52,308 bases of DNA from Rhodocyclales bacterium (GCA_016183655.1 JACPEH010000026.1:1-52308), one strand, 5' to 3'. Numbered from the stretch's first letter, positions 1-8,210 are shown. Notes: generated from the sequence alone by a model not told the origin. Program-made: numbers and translations.

Positions 1-1
1 G

Positions 2-184
2 CCACGAAGCAATCGGCTTCATCCTCGCACGTTCGATCGGCATATCTACAAGAGCCGAAATCTGGTCGAACGCTTCTTCTGTCGCATCAAGCAATTCAGA
101 CGCATTGCCACCCGCTACGACAAACTCGCAAAATCTTTCTTGTCGTTCGTTCATCTCGCTTGCGCTTTCGTCTGGCTGGCTTAA
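2..184 (+). pseudogene. C-terminal end of IS5-family transposase (truncated by window edge)
   Basis: The reading frame enters from the left edge and ends at a TAA at 182-184. It encodes the typical C-terminal tail of IS5-family (IS427/IS1031-like) DDE transposases, including the stretch RNLVERFFCRIKQFRRIATR with the catalytic-region Glu and the closing DKLA motif. The tail is clearly homologous to that of the second IS5 copy on the opposite strand (RNLVEPFFNRLKQFRRLATR) but not identical, so the two are distinct relatives. Only the last 60 or so codons are visible, so I cannot say whether the complete element is intact outside the window. The element end lies at about 197-200. Confidence 0.8.
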
Positions 185-185
185 T

Positions 186-213
186 TGTGAACACACCCTA
201 GAGTGTGTTCACA
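186..213. repeat. Palindrome formed by two abutting IS5 ends
   Basis: TGTGAACACAC (186-196) and its exact reverse complement (203-213) flank a 6-base spacer containing CTAG. These are the terminal inverted repeats of two IS5-family elements placed tail to tail. The outer base pairs also overlap the stop codon of the leftward transposase fragment at 209-211. The CTAG is the likely target, and the same four bases recur at 989-992 at the far end of the second element. Confidence 0.75.
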
Positions 214-595
214 GTAGCCAGATATAGGCGCATGCCACATGCAAGAACGCATTGAAACGGTTGGCGAGCTTGTCGTAGCGGGTGGCGAGCCGGCGGAATT
301 GCTTGAGTCGATTGAAGAAGGGCTCAACGAGATTGCGGGCCTTGTACCGCTCCCGGTCATACTCGCGCGCGGTGCGTCGGTTGCTGCGAGGCGGAATAAC
401 GGCCTCGGCGCCCATGTCGGTGATGAGGTCGACGAACGCGTCGACCAGTGCGCGCTCGATCAGCGCCTTCTTGAAAGCCATCGAGGCAGCATTCACCGCT
501 TCGGCAGTCATCGGGCCGTCAGCGAACTGGTCAATGAGTTCTTTCGGGATGGTCGGCAGCGTCACCGGTTTCTTCTTGCTCGTCTTGCTTGGCAT
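209..595 (-). pseudogene. Chimeric ORF: IS256 transposase start fused in frame to IS5 transposase end
   Basis: A continuous 128-codon frame joins about 50 residues of an IS256-family transposase N-terminus to about 78 residues of an IS5-family C-terminus. The IS5 part runs from VDAFVDLITDMGAEAVIPPR through RNLVEPFFNRLKQFRR to the TGA at 209-211. The fusion is in frame, so a stable protein could in principle be made from the IS256 start codon. It lacks the catalytic Asp residues of both families and should not be an active transposase. Most simply it arose by insertion of IS256 into IS5 followed by a deletion with one endpoint in each. Confidence 0.7.
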
Positions 596-648
596 ACATG
601 CTCCTTTGCGACATGGTATGCCTCAAACACAAAATTTCTGACAGGCTC
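446..648 (-). mobile_element. IS256-family left-end remnant inserted in IS5
   Basis: Reading leftward from 648 the sequence starts GAGCCTGTCAGAAATTTTGT, which resembles the terminal inverted repeat of IS256-family elements. It is followed by a start codon at 595 and about 50 codons beginning MPSKTSKKKPVTLPTIPKEL and including GPMTAEAVNAASMAFKKALI, the characteristic N-terminus of proteobacterial IS256-type transposases. The IS256 sequence ends abruptly at about 446, where IS5 coding sequence resumes. The family call rests on recognition of the N-terminal sequence; no alignment was run. Confidence 0.65.
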
Positions 649-934
649 TCGAGTCGATGAACAACTCTTCCAGATCGGCATCTCCCTGGAAGGCTTCGGC
701 CACACGCGCCCAAACCCCGTTTGCCTCCCAGCGCGCGAAGCGTACATACACCGAATGCCAGTTGCCGTACTCCGCCGGCAGATCACGCCATGGATTGCCG
801 ACCCGCGCTGTATATAGCACCGCTTCGACAAACAAACGGTTGTCGGCCGCACGTCCGCCCTTGTCGGTCGGCTTGCCCGGCAGCAACTCCGAAATCCGCG
901 CCCACTGCGCATCGCTCAACATTTGCCGATCCAT
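623..934 (-). pseudogene. IS5-family transposase, N-terminal part
   Basis: The 103-residue frame begins MDRQMLSDAQWARISELLPG and carries the insertion-element domain (DUF4096-like) with the WRDLPAEYGNWHSVYVRFAR signature, then LEELFIDS, where the first catalytic Asp of the DDE domain lies. Normal family members continue into a Thr-Val/His-rich segment. Here the frame switches at about base 648 to sequence matching the end of an IS256-type element and stops 7 or so codons later. The remaining DDE domain is absent, so this is a broken gene. Confidence 0.8.
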
Positions 935-995
935 TGCTTACGTCCTAATTCCAGGACGTAAACACAAATCGGCTACTGTGAACAGGTCCTAGCAG

Positions 996-1817
996 ATGAG
1001 CACCTACGCCATCGGCGACATCCAGGGATGCCACGACTCCTTCCTGCGCCTGCTTGAGGCCTGCGCCTTCGATCCGGCCCGGGATCGGCTCTGGCTGGTC
1101 GGTGATCTGGTCAACCGCGGCCCGCATTCGCTGGCCACGCTGCGCTACGTGAAGGCACTCGGCGACGCGGCGCTGACCGTGCTCGGCAACCACGACCTCT
1201 ACCTGCTGATGGTTGCCGAGGGCGTCGAGAAGCGCCGCGGCAAGGACGATACGCTGGACGAGATCCTTGTCGCTCCCGATCGCGACGAGTTGCTCGACTG
1301 GCTGCGCCGGCAGCGGCTGTGCCACGTCGAGCGCGGTTTCTGCCTGGTCCATGCCGGGCTGCTGCCGCAGTGGAACGTGCACCAGGCGCGGGCGCTGGCG
1401 GCGGAAGTCGAGGCGCTGCTGCAAGGCGAAACTTACCGCGAGACGCTGGCGCACATGTGGGGCAGCGAACCGGCGGCGTGGCGTGACGATCTTGCCGGCT
1501 GGGAGCGCATGCGGGTAGTGGTGAATGCGATGACGCGGATGCGCTTCTGCTCGCCCGACGGCGTCATGGAGTTCCAGACCAAGGGCGAAATCGCCGATGC
1601 ACCGGCGGGATACCTGCCGTGGTTCGAGGTGCCCGGCCGGCGCAGTGCCGACCACGTGCTGGTCACCGGCCACTGGTCGGCGCTCGGCTTGCGCGTCGAG
1701 CCTAACCTGCTGGCGCTGGATTCGGGCTGTCTGTGGGGGCGCCACCTGACCGCGGTGCGGCTGGAGGACCGGCGGGTATTCCAGGTCGACTGTTCGCCGG
1801 GGGAAACCCGAGGCTGA
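996..1817 (+). CDS. apaH: Symmetrical bis(5'-nucleosyl)-tetraphosphatase ApaH
   Basis: This 273-residue protein hydrolyses diadenosine tetraphosphate to two ADP, clearing stress dinucleotides; related enzymes also remove Np4 caps from RNA. It shows the calcineurin-like phosphoesterase motifs in order: [10 protein letters not shown] near residue 7 (metal-binding Asp and His), [11 protein letters not shown] near 36, and GNHDLYLL near 67, with the C-terminal ALDSGCLWG typical of ApaH. The length matches the family. The ATG at 996 gives the usual N-terminus [12 protein letters not shown]. The IS5 right end finishes at about 992, so the native promoter and ribosome binding site seem to have been replaced, and no good Shine-Dalgarno is visible. 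The 3' end overlaps the convergent acyltransferase gene by 116 bases. Confidence 0.95.
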   Translation: MSTYAIGDIQGCHDSFLRLLEACAFDPARDRLWLVGDLVNRGPHSLATLRYVKALGDAALTVLGNHDLYLLMVAEGVEKRRGKDDTLDEILVAPDRDELLDWLRRQRLCHVERGFCLVHAGLLPQWNVHQARALAAEVEALLQGETYRETLAHMWGSEPAAWRDDLAGWERMRVVVNAMTRMRFCSPDGVMEFQTKGEIADAPAGYLPWFEVPGRRSADHVLVTGHWSALGLRVEPNLLALDSGCLWGRHLTAVRLEDRRVFQVDCSPGETRG

Positions 1818-2463
1818 GCGCGATCGCACCGTGCGCCGCCTGCGCCAGTTCGCGGCGGCTGCGGCCGGGCGTCGGCAGGGCCGGGGTCGGACGCAGCCGG
1901 GCGACGATCGTCCGGGTCGACAGCATCGCGGCGAGGCACTGCCCGAGCGTGGTGTCGCCGGCGTAGGCCGGGGCCAGCGCACGCTGCCCGTCCGGCGTTT
2001 CGTACGACAGCGCCAGCGGCTGGATCGGCCGTCCCGTTTCCACGGCCGGCTGCAGCAGCGCGCCGTGGAAACCGAGCAGGTGCGTGCCGTCCGTCGTCGT
2101 CCCTTCCGGAAAAATCGCGACATCCATGCCGGCATTCAGCAGCGCGTCGATCTCGGCATTGACGATCCTGGCGTGGCCGCGGCTGCCGCGGCGCAGAAAG
2201 ACCGTGTCGGTCTTCGCCGCCAGCCAGCCGATCAGCGGCCACTGCCGCACTTCCGCCTTGGCGACGAAGGCGACCGGCCGCGCCGCGTTGAGCACGAAGA
2301 TGTCCGCCCAGGAGATGTGGTTGGCGACGATCAGGCTGCCCGGCTCGATGCCGCCAAGCGCCGCGTCGAGCCGGATGCCGAGGATGTCGAGCAGCTGCCG
2401 CGACCAGCGCTGCTTCAGCCACAGGCGGCGGTGGCCGGTGATGAACGGATAGGCCAGCGCCAC
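1702..2463 (-). CDS. olsA: 1-acyl-sn-glycerol-3-phosphate acyltransferase family (PlsC/OlsA-like)
   Basis: This is a PlsC-fold acyltransferase with the catalytic NHISWAD (HX4D) motif near residue 48 and the FPEGTTTDG acceptor-binding motif near 118. Beside olsB it probably performs the second step of ornithine-lipid synthesis, adding an O-linked acyl chain to lyso-ornithine lipid; a role in phosphatidic acid synthesis is the alternative. GTG at 2463 is the first conventional start. However, the frame stays open and sensible upstream (an [20 protein letters not shown] membrane anchor) to a CTG at 2545-2547 that overlaps the olsB stop as CTGA, so translation may start there. The Pro-rich C-terminal tail overlaps apaH on the other strand. 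Confidence 0.85.
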   Translation of the reverse strand: MALAYPFITGHRRLWLKQRWSRQLLDILGIRLDAALGGIEPGSLIVANHISWADIFVLNAARPVAFVAKAEVRQWPLIGWLAAKTDTVFLRRGSRGHARIVNAEIDALLNAGMDVAIFPEGTTTDGTHLLGFHGALLQPAVETGRPIQPLALSYETPDGQRALAPAYAGDTTLGQCLAAMLSTRTIVARLRPTPALPTPGRSRRELAQAAHGAIALSLGFPPANSRPGIPAGPPAAPRSGGAPTDSPNPAPAG

Positions 2464-2543
2464 CGTCGTCGCGCCCCACAGCAGGTGCAGCGCGAGGCGG
2501 GTGGCGCGGGTGGCGCGTAGCGGCAGCGGCGTGGGTTTCGCGT

Positions 2544-3323
2544 TCAGTCCTTGTTCCCCAGGAAGTGGCGAGCGTAGCGGGCGTCGAGCCGGCTCATCGG
2601 CAGCAGCACCGGCAGGTCGGCGGTGTTGAAGTCCGGGTCCCAGGCCGGTGCGCCGCAGATCCAGGCGCCGGCGCGCAGATAGCCCTTGATCAGCGGCGGT
2701 ACCGGCGGTCGCTGCGCTTCCGGCAGCTGGCCGTTGAGCGCCGCCAGCGGCAGCGGGCAGCGCGGGAAGACGCGGTATTCGAGCGGCGACATGTGCGCGC
2801 CGAGCTGATTATACAGGCTGGCCGCGGCGTGCCCGCCGTCGGCCATGCTGATGCTGGCGCAGCCGATCAGGTGCTCGTGTCCCCCCTCGACCATGTAGCG
2901 GGCGAGGCCGGCCCACAGCAGCGTGATCGCCGCGCCGCTGCGGTAGTCGGGATGCACGCACGAGCGACCGATCTCCACCAGTCGCGGGCGCAGGTGCTGC
3001 AGCCGGGTCAGGTCGAACTCGTTCTCCGAATAATAGCCGCCGACCCGCTTGGTGGCCTGCGGCGACAGGATGCGGTAGGTGCCGACGACCTCGGCGCTGC
3101 GTTCGTCGCGGACGATCAGGTGCGCGCAGTAGGGGTCGTAGAGGTCGTGGTCGATGCCCGGCGTGCGGGTCGGCAGGCGGGCGCCCAGTTCGCCGGCGAA
3201 GACGCGGTAGCGCAGGCGCTTTGCCTCCTCGATCTCGCGCTCGCCGCGGGCGAGGCTGACCGACAGTTCGTGTCGCGCCGGACGGGCTGTCTGCTGCTGG
3301 AGTTGGTGGTGTGTTGTTGTCAT
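2544..3323 (-). CDS. olsB: L-ornithine N(alpha)-acyltransferase OlsB
   Basis: This 259-residue GNAT-fold acyltransferase is expected to transfer a 3-hydroxyacyl group from acyl-ACP to the alpha-amino group of ornithine, the first step of phosphate-free ornithine-lipid synthesis. Recognisable family stretches include AKRLRYRVFAGELGA near residue 35, VGTYRILSP near 80, EIGRSCVHPDYRSGAAITLL near 115 and PPLIKGYLRAGAW near 210. Proteins of this family are often annotated 'hemolysin-like'. The start at 3323 has a GGAGAG ribosome binding site nine bases upstream. Its stop overlaps the open frame of the PlsC-like gene, which points to a translationally coupled olsBA pair. Confidence 0.88.
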   Translation of the reverse strand: MTTTHHQLQQQTARPARHELSVSLARGEREIEEAKRLRYRVFAGELGARLPTRTPGIDHDLYDPYCAHLIVRDERSAEVVGTYRILSPQATKRVGGYYSENEFDLTRLQHLRPRLVEIGRSCVHPDYRSGAAITLLWAGLARYMVEGGHEHLIGCASISMADGGHAAASLYNQLGAHMSPLEYRVFPRCPLPLAALNGQLPEAQRPPVPPLIKGYLRAGAWICGAPAWDPDFNTADLPVLLPMSRLDARYARHFLGNKD

Positions 3324-3405
3324 CAGTTGCTCTCCGTTGGGTGGTCGAGAGCAACTCTAGGGGGGCCGTGTTACGCGCCCTTGTCGCGTCTGTGACGGCG
3401 CGGTT

Positions 3406-3534
3406 TCAGTGCGTACTCGAAAGTACTTGGGCCGTCGGCCCCTTCGCTTCGTGTGATGCACATCACTCAGTGCGCACCCCAAGAGTACTTGAGCCATAGG
3501 CCCCTTCGCTTCGCGATGTGCTGGCGCACATCAC
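3406..3534 (-). repeat. Two stop-codon-anchored repeat units after the lipoprotein gene
   Basis: Reading leftward from the lipoprotein stop codon (3535-3537), two related units of 68 bp (3467-3534) and 61 bp (3406-3466) follow. Each starts with GTGATGTGC, contains GAAGCGAAGGGGCC followed by a complementary GGC-rich arm, then AAGTACT and a T/C-G-rich core (CTTGGGGTGCG in the first unit), and ends in GCAC followed by TGA. The gene itself ends GCAC-TGA, so each unit recreates the gene terminus. The same architecture is found after cyoE and rpoH. I do not recognise it as a named repeat family. Confidence 0.8.
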
Positions 3535-3990
3535 TCAGTGCGTCACGCGGGTGCCGCCGGCGCCGGAGAGCAGGCGAACGCGGTCGCCTGCGCGGAATAT
3601 CTCGTCGCCTTCTTGGACGATCGCGGTCATTTGCCCGTTGTCGAGGCGGACGGTGATTTCGAGGCCGGTCTTCCGGGTCACGCCTTCCTCGATCGCCGAG
3701 CCGGCGATGCCGCCGACCACCGCGCCGACCACCGCGCCGACGATCTGTCCCTTGCCGCCGCCGACGTGGCTGCCGCCGACGCCGCCGGCGACTGCGCCGG
3801 CTGCCGTGCCGACGCCGGACCTGGTGCCCTCGATCTGCACTTCGCGCACGCTCTCGACGACGCCGGTGCGTACCACCATTTCCTGCCGCGTCTGGTCGCG
3901 CGTGTAGGCGCCGCCTGACTTGCTGCTGGCGCAGCCGGCGAGGGTGGTGGCGACGAGGGCGAGGGTGAGGGCGGCGAGTTGGCGGTTCAT
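3535..3990 (-). CDS. Glycine-zipper outer-membrane lipoprotein (SlyB/Pcp-like)
   Basis: The 151-residue product starts at the ATG at 3990, chosen because it has a GGAGAAACG ribosome binding site and gives a clean lipoprotein signal peptide with lipobox LAGC (Cys near residue 20); the frame is open further upstream but without sense. After the lipobox comes a hydrophilic segment, then a double glycine zipper (GVGTAAGAVAGGVGG and IVGAVVGAVVGGIAGSAIEE, about residues 60-105), the 2TM glycine-zipper domain of SlyB/Pcp proteins. The C-terminal third (EITVRLDNGQMTAIVQEGDE) resembles the small beta domain of that family. It is probably anchored in the outer membrane with a structural or stress role. 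It lies 13 bases after the PfkB gene and is probably co-transcribed. Stop-anchored repeats follow directly. Confidence 0.85.
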   Translation of the reverse strand: MNRQLAALTLALVATTLAGCASSKSGGAYTRDQTRQEMVVRTGVVESVREVQIEGTRSGVGTAAGAVAGGVGGSHVGGGKGQIVGAVVGAVVGGIAGSAIEEGVTRKTGLEITVRLDNGQMTAIVQEGDEIFRAGDRVRLLSGAGGTRVTH

Positions 3991-4003
3991 TCGTTTCTCC
4001 GGA

Positions 4004-4939
4004 TTACCAGGGGCGGCTGCCGAAAGCCTCGGCGAAGCGGCGGGCGATCTCTTCCCGGCTCGGGGCATGGTTCTGGCCGCCGCGGTGGGCGATCTTGATC
4101 GCGCCCATCACCGCCGCCAGCCGGCCGGTATCCAGCCAGTTCCAGCCGCGCGCGATGCCGTAGAGCAGGCCGGCGCGGTAGGCATCGCCGCAGCCGGTCG
4201 GATCGATCACGTCATCGGCCTTAACGCACGGAATCTCGTACCGTTGACCGTCGGCGAAGATCCACGATCCCTCGCCTCCGCGGGTGACGACCAGCGCCTT
4301 GACCTTGGTCGCCAGCGTTGCCAGCGATTGCCCGGTGCGCTCGCAGGCGAGCTGCGCCTCGTAGTCGTTGAAGCAGGCGTAGTCGGCGAGTTCCAGGAAA
4401 TCGTTGAGGTCGTCGCCGGAGAACATCGGCAGCCCCTGGCCCGGGTCGAAGATGAAGGGCACGGCGGCGGCGGCGAAGTCGCGCGCGTGCTGCAGCATGC
4501 CCTCGCGGCCGTCCGGGGCGACGATGCCGAGCAGGGTGCCGGCGGCGTGGTGCACCTTGTTCAGGTGCGAGAAGCTCATCGCGCCGGGGTGGAAGGCGGT
4601 GATCTGGTTGTCGTCGAGGTCGGTGGTGATGAAGGCCTGCGCGGTGAAGCTGCCCGGCACGTGGCGGACGTGGTCGCGCGGCAGGCCGAGCTTGTCGAGG
4701 CGCTCCAGGTAGGGCGTGGCGTCGTCGCCGACGGTGGCCATGATGTACGGGTCGCCGTCGAGCAGCATCAGGTTGTAGGCGATGTTGCCGGCGCAGCCGC
4801 CGTACTCGCGGCGCAGTTCGGGAACGAGGAAGGCGACGTTGAGGATGTGGATCTGCTCCGGCAGGATGTGATTCCTGAAATGGTCCTTGAAGACCATGAT
4901 GTTGTCGTAGGCGATCGAGCCGCAGATCAGTGTTTTCAT
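4004..4939 (-). CDS. PfkB-family carbohydrate/nucleoside kinase
   Basis: This 311-residue ribokinase-fold kinase uses ATP to phosphorylate a sugar or nucleoside, but the substrate cannot be read from the sequence. The N-terminal half has YGGCAGNIAYNLMLLDGDP (substrate-binding GGxxxN region, residues 47-63), and the C-terminal signature is DPTGCGDAYRAGLLYG near residue 245, with the catalytic Asp of the GxGD motif (here GCGD). Relatives in betaproteobacteria are often annotated adenosine kinase-like. It follows the DUF3426 gene by 27 bases and precedes the lipoprotein gene by 13, so it is the penultimate gene of a leftward operon. Confidence 0.88.
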   Translation of the reverse strand: MKTLICGSIAYDNIMVFKDHFRNHILPEQIHILNVAFLVPELRREYGGCAGNIAYNLMLLDGDPYIMATVGDDATPYLERLDKLGLPRDHVRHVPGSFTAQAFITTDLDDNQITAFHPGAMSFSHLNKVHHAAGTLLGIVAPDGREGMLQHARDFAAAAVPFIFDPGQGLPMFSGDDLNDFLELADYACFNDYEAQLACERTGQSLATLATKVKALVVTRGGEGSWIFADGQRYEIPCVKADDVIDPTGCGDAYRAGLLYGIARGWNWLDTGRLAAVMGAIKIAHRGGQNHAPSREEIARRFAEAFGSRPW

Positions 4940-4966
4940 GCCGGAGCTTTCGGAAGGGATTTCGGT

Positions 4967-5923
4967 TCAGGGGTAGAAGACGTACAGCCGGTAGCCGGCG
5001 GCGGCGACTTCGCGCGCCTCCAGCCAGAGGCGGATGCCGACCTCGCCATTGGGCGGGAAGAGCGTCGGATCGAGCTTGGCCGGCAGGTAGTCGGCCGGCT
5101 GCAGCACGCGCCGCAGCACGGCGTTGTCCTGCACGTCGGTGAGCGTGATTTCGAGCAGCGGCCAGGCCTGGGCGTAGGCGGCGCGGTTCTTCAGCGTCGC
5201 CGCCAGCGTCAGCAGGCCGCCGCGGGCCGGGTCGATCTGCAGGTCGGAGGATTCGATGCTGACCAGCTCGCTGTGGCGCGGCAGGGGGATGTCGCAGCCG
5301 AGCGCGCCGCAGGCCGCTTCCAGCAGCGGGCGCAGGTTCGGGCTGGCGACAGCGAGTTCGGCGCGGAAGTGGTAGGCGAGCTGGCCGGCCAGGGCGCCCA
5401 GCAGCAGGATCGCCGCCAGCGCGAACGGCCACAGCGGGCGCGTCGCCGCTTCGGCAACCGAAATCGGCGCGGTGAAGGCGCCCTCCGCCCATTTGTTGTA
5501 ACCCGGCAGCTCGGTCGTTTCGCGGGCGGCGACGAGGCCGGCGGCAAGCGCCGTGTCGCGCACGGCTGCCGCCGACATCGGCTCGGCTTGCGGAATGTCG
5601 TCCGCCGACGGTTCGGCGGCAGCTTCCGGTAACGGCGGGGCAGGGGGGCTTGGCTCTGGTTCGAGCAGGATGTCGACGTTTTCGGCGGAAATGGACGCCG
5701 TTTCGTCGTCGTTCGTATCGGGCGCTGGTGCTGTCGCAGCCGCAATGACGGGGGCTTGCGGCGCCGGCGCCGGTGTCTCGGTTGCCGGCGCGGTGTCGGC
5801 CAGCGAATCGAGTGCGTTGAAGACCCCCTGGCACTTGCCGCAGCGTACCTTGCCGGCGCGCGCCTTGAGCTGTTCCGGCGTGACGCGGAAGGTCGTATGG
5901 CAGAAGGGGCAGCAGGTCAGCAC
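4967..5923 (-). CDS. Zinc-ribbon / DUF3426 membrane protein
   Basis: The 318-residue protein has an N-terminal MJ0042-type zinc ribbon with two Cys pairs (CPFC near residue 5 and CGKC near 28). An Ala/Pro-rich acidic linker follows (about 45-120), then a single membrane helix (LWPFALAAILLLGALAGQLA, about 160) and a periplasmic DUF3426 domain (about 185-315). Its function is unknown. Linkage to prmA is common in betaproteobacteria. The GTG start at 5923 overlaps the prmA stop (5917-5919), which fits translational coupling; the open frame further upstream is only a shadow of prmA. A cytoplasmic metal-binding domain joined to a periplasmic domain suggests sensing or regulation, but this is inference. 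Confidence 0.88.
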   Translation of the reverse strand: MLTCCPFCHTTFRVTPEQLKARAGKVRCGKCQGVFNALDSLADTAPATETPAPAPQAPVIAAATAPAPDTNDDETASISAENVDILLEPEPSPPAPPLPEAAAEPSADDIPQAEPMSAAAVRDTALAAGLVAARETTELPGYNKWAEGAFTAPISVAEAATRPLWPFALAAILLLGALAGQLAYHFRAELAVASPNLRPLLEAACGALGCDIPLPRHSELVSIESSDLQIDPARGGLLTLAATLKNRAAYAQAWPLLEITLTDVQDNAVLRRVLQPADYLPAKLDPTLFPPNGEVGIRLWLEAREVAAAGYRLYVFYP

Positions 5924-6834
5924 GCGCTCGCTCCGGCGGCGTCCTCCGGCTTGCGGCCGGCGAGGCAGACCCAGCCCTCGCGCGTATCGGCGACGACGAG
6001 CGGAATCCAGGCGGCGTAGATGCCGATCAATTCGTCCGCCTGTTCGGCGAGGATGCCGGACAGCGCGAGTTGTCCGCCGGGGCGGACATGGCCGCAGATT
6101 GCCGGGGCCAGCGCCTTGAGCGGGTTGGCGAGGATGTTGGCGACGACCAGGTCGAACTGCCCGGTCAGCGGCGCGGCGGAGTCGGTGAAGCGGGCGCTCA
6201 CCTCGTTGCGCGCGGCGTTGGCGTCGGCGGCGAGCACGGCCTGCGGGTCGATGTCGACGCCGGTGACCGGGCTGGCGCCGAGGCGGGCGGCAGCGATGGC
6301 GAGGATGCCCGAGCCGCAGCCGTAGTCGAGCAGGTCCTGCCCCGGCTGCACGGTGCGTTCCAGCCACTCCAGGCAGAGCCGGGTGGTCGGGTGCGAGCCG
6401 GTGCCGAAGGCCATGCCGGGGTCGAGGATGAGGTTGATCGCGCCGGGGTCGGGGGCGTCATGCCACGACGGCACGATCCACAGCCGGTCGGAAACGCGGA
6501 TCGGCTCGAACTGCGATTGCGTCAGCTGCACCCAGTTCTGCTCGGCGACTTCTTCCGTGGTGTAAGGCGGGGCCGAGGGCAGCCCGGCTTCACGCGCGGC
6601 GGCCGCGACACAGGCGGCGACGTCGGCGCCCGGGTCGAACAGCGCGGCGACGCGCGAGCGGTCCCAGCCCGGCGTGGTGATCGAGCCCGGTTCGCCGAAC
6701 TGCGGCTTTTCCTCGGCGGTGCCGGCGGCGGCGTCCTCGATCGTCGCCGACAGGGCGCCGCCCTCCATCAGCGCGTCGGCCAGCGCTTCCGCGTGCGCGC
6801 AATCCGTTTCCAGGGTTACAGACAGCCAGGCCAT
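5917..6834 (-). CDS. prmA: Ribosomal protein L11 methyltransferase PrmA
   Basis: This 305-residue SAM-dependent enzyme methylates ribosomal protein L11. The N-terminal L11-recognition domain (MAWLSVTLETDC onward) is followed by the methyltransferase core with motif I DLLDYGCGSGILAIAAARLG near residue 167, acidic loop GVDIDPQAV near 190 and the catalytic-loop motif VVANILANPL near 230. The length is normal. It starts 11 bases after accC stops, and its end overlaps the zinc-ribbon gene. The accBC-prmA linkage is typical of beta- and gammaproteobacteria. Confidence 0.95.
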   Translation of the reverse strand: MAWLSVTLETDCAHAEALADALMEGGALSATIEDAAAGTAEEKPQFGEPGSITTPGWDRSRVAALFDPGADVAACVAAAAREAGLPSAPPYTTEEVAEQNWVQLTQSQFEPIRVSDRLWIVPSWHDAPDPGAINLILDPGMAFGTGSHPTTRLCLEWLERTVQPGQDLLDYGCGSGILAIAAARLGASPVTGVDIDPQAVLAADANAARNEVSARFTDSAAPLTGQFDLVVANILANPLKALAPAICGHVRPGGQLALSGILAEQADELIGIYAAWIPLVVADTREGWVCLAGRKPEDAAGASAC

Positions 6835-6845
6835 GCGGTCAGCGC

Positions 6846-8204
6846 CTACTTCTTCACCTCGCCCTTGGCGGCGAGCTTGTGTTCCAGATAGTGGATGCTG
6901 GTGCCGCCCTTGACGAAGTTGGCGTCCATCATCAGCTCCTGGTGCAGCGCGATGTTGGTCTTGATGCCTTCGACGCTCATTTCCGACAGCGCGATGCGCA
7001 TGCGGCGGATCGCCTGCTCGCGGCTGTCGCCATAGGCGATCAGCTTGCCGATCATCGAGTCGTAATGCGGCGGCACGGTATAGCCGTCGTAGACGTGCGA
7101 ATCGACCCGGATACCGGGGCCGCCGGGCGGGTGCCAGAAGCTGATCTTGCCGGGCGATGGCACGAACGTGAAGGGATCTTCGGCGTTAATGCGGCATTCG
7201 ATCGCATGGCCCTTGAACGTGATGTCCTTCTGGCGGAAGCGCAGCTTCTCGCCGGCGGCAATCCGGATCTGCTCCTGCACGATGTCCACGCCGGTGATCG
7301 CCTCGGTCACCGGGTGCTCGACCTGGACGCGGGTGTTCATCTCGATGAAGTAGAACTCGCCGTTCTCGTAGAGGAACTCGAAGGTGCCGGCGCCGCGGTA
7401 GTTGATGCGGCGGCAGGCATCCGCGCAGCGCTCGCCGATGCGCGCGATGTGGCGCGGCGCGATGTGCGGCGCCGGCGCCTCCTCGATCACCTTCTGGTGG
7501 CGGCGCTGCATCGAGCAGTCGCGCTCGCCGAGATAGACGGCGTTGCGGAAGCTGTCGGCGAGAACCTGGATTTCCACGTGGCGCGGATTTTCGAGGAACT
7601 TCTCCATGTACACCATCGGGTTGCCGAAGGCGGTCTGGGCCTCGGTGCGCGTCATGTTGACGGCGTTGATCAGCGCCGCCTCGGTGTGCACCACGCGCAT
7701 GCCGCGGCCGCCGCCGCCGCCGGCGGCCTTGATGATCACCGGGTAGCCGACGCTCTTGGCGATGCGGACAAGCTCCTTGGGATCGTCGGGCAGCGCGCCG
7801 TCGGAGCCGGGAACGCAGGGTACGCCAGCCGCCTTCATCGCGTCCTTGGCGGAAACCTTGTCGCCCATCAGGCGGATCGTTTCCGGGCGCGGGCCGATGA
7901 AGGAAAAGCCGGATTTCTCGACGCGCTCGGCGAAGTCGGCGTTTTCGGAGAGGAAGCCGTAGCCGGGGTGGATCGCCTCCGCGTCGGTGACTTCGGCGGC
8001 GGAAATGATCGCCGGCACGTTGAGGTAGCTTTGCGACGAGGCGGCCGGGCCGATGCACACCGATTCGTCGGCGAGCTTGACGTACTTCGCCTCGCGGTCG
8101 GCCTCGGAATGCACCACGACCGTCTTGATGCCCAGCTCGCGGCAGGCGCGCTGGATGCGGAGGGCGATTTCCCCGCGGTTGGCGATAAGGACTTTTTCAA
8201 ACAT
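6846..8204 (-). CDS. accC: Acetyl-CoA carboxylase, biotin carboxylase subunit AccC
   Basis: The 452-residue protein carboxylates the biotin carried by AccB using ATP and bicarbonate, the first half-reaction of acetyl-CoA carboxylase in fatty acid synthesis. The biotin carboxylase N-terminal domain ([20 protein letters not shown]) is followed by the ATP-grasp domain with glycine-rich loop [14 protein letters not shown] near residue 160 and the catalytic [16 protein letters not shown] segment near 288. The length matches bacterial AccC. It lies 6 bases after the accB stop. Confidence 0.97.
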   Translation of the reverse strand: MFEKVLIANRGEIALRIQRACRELGIKTVVVHSEADREAKYVKLADESVCIGPAASSQSYLNVPAIISAAEVTDAEAIHPGYGFLSENADFAERVEKSGFSFIGPRPETIRLMGDKVSAKDAMKAAGVPCVPGSDGALPDDPKELVRIAKSVGYPVIIKAAGGGGGRGMRVVHTEAALINAVNMTRTEAQTAFGNPMVYMEKFLENPRHVEIQVLADSFRNAVYLGERDCSMQRRHQKVIEEAPAPHIAPRHIARIGERCADACRRINYRGAGTFEFLYENGEFYFIEMNTRVQVEHPVTEAITGVDIVQEQIRIAAGEKLRFRQKDITFKGHAIECRINAEDPFTFVPSPGKISFWHPPGGPGIRVDSHVYDGYTVPPHYDSMIGKLIAYGDSREQAIRRMRIALSEMSVEGIKTNIALHQELMMDANFVKGGTSIHYLEHKLAAKGEVKK

Positions 8205-8210
8205 GGGGCG

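Larger units (their letters stand above)
202..988 (-). mobile_element. Defective IS5-family element interrupted by an IS256-family remnant
   Basis: The ends share the sequence TGTTCACAGTAGCC in inverted orientation (left at 206-219, right near 971-984), and CTAG occurs at both outer borders (198-201 and 989-992), which fits a short target duplication. Inside, reading leftward, are an IS5 N-terminal reading frame (934 to about 649), a 200-base piece that looks like the start of an IS256-family element (648 to 446), and an IS5 C-terminal frame (445 to 209). The middle of the IS5 transposase is missing, so the element cannot move by itself. Exact borders are uncertain by a few bases. Confidence 0.7.

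Noticed and set aside
1831..2520. Plus-strand frame over olsA
   Set aside because: It is a compositional shadow without a recognisable domain; the minus strand has the NHISWAD and FPEG motifs.
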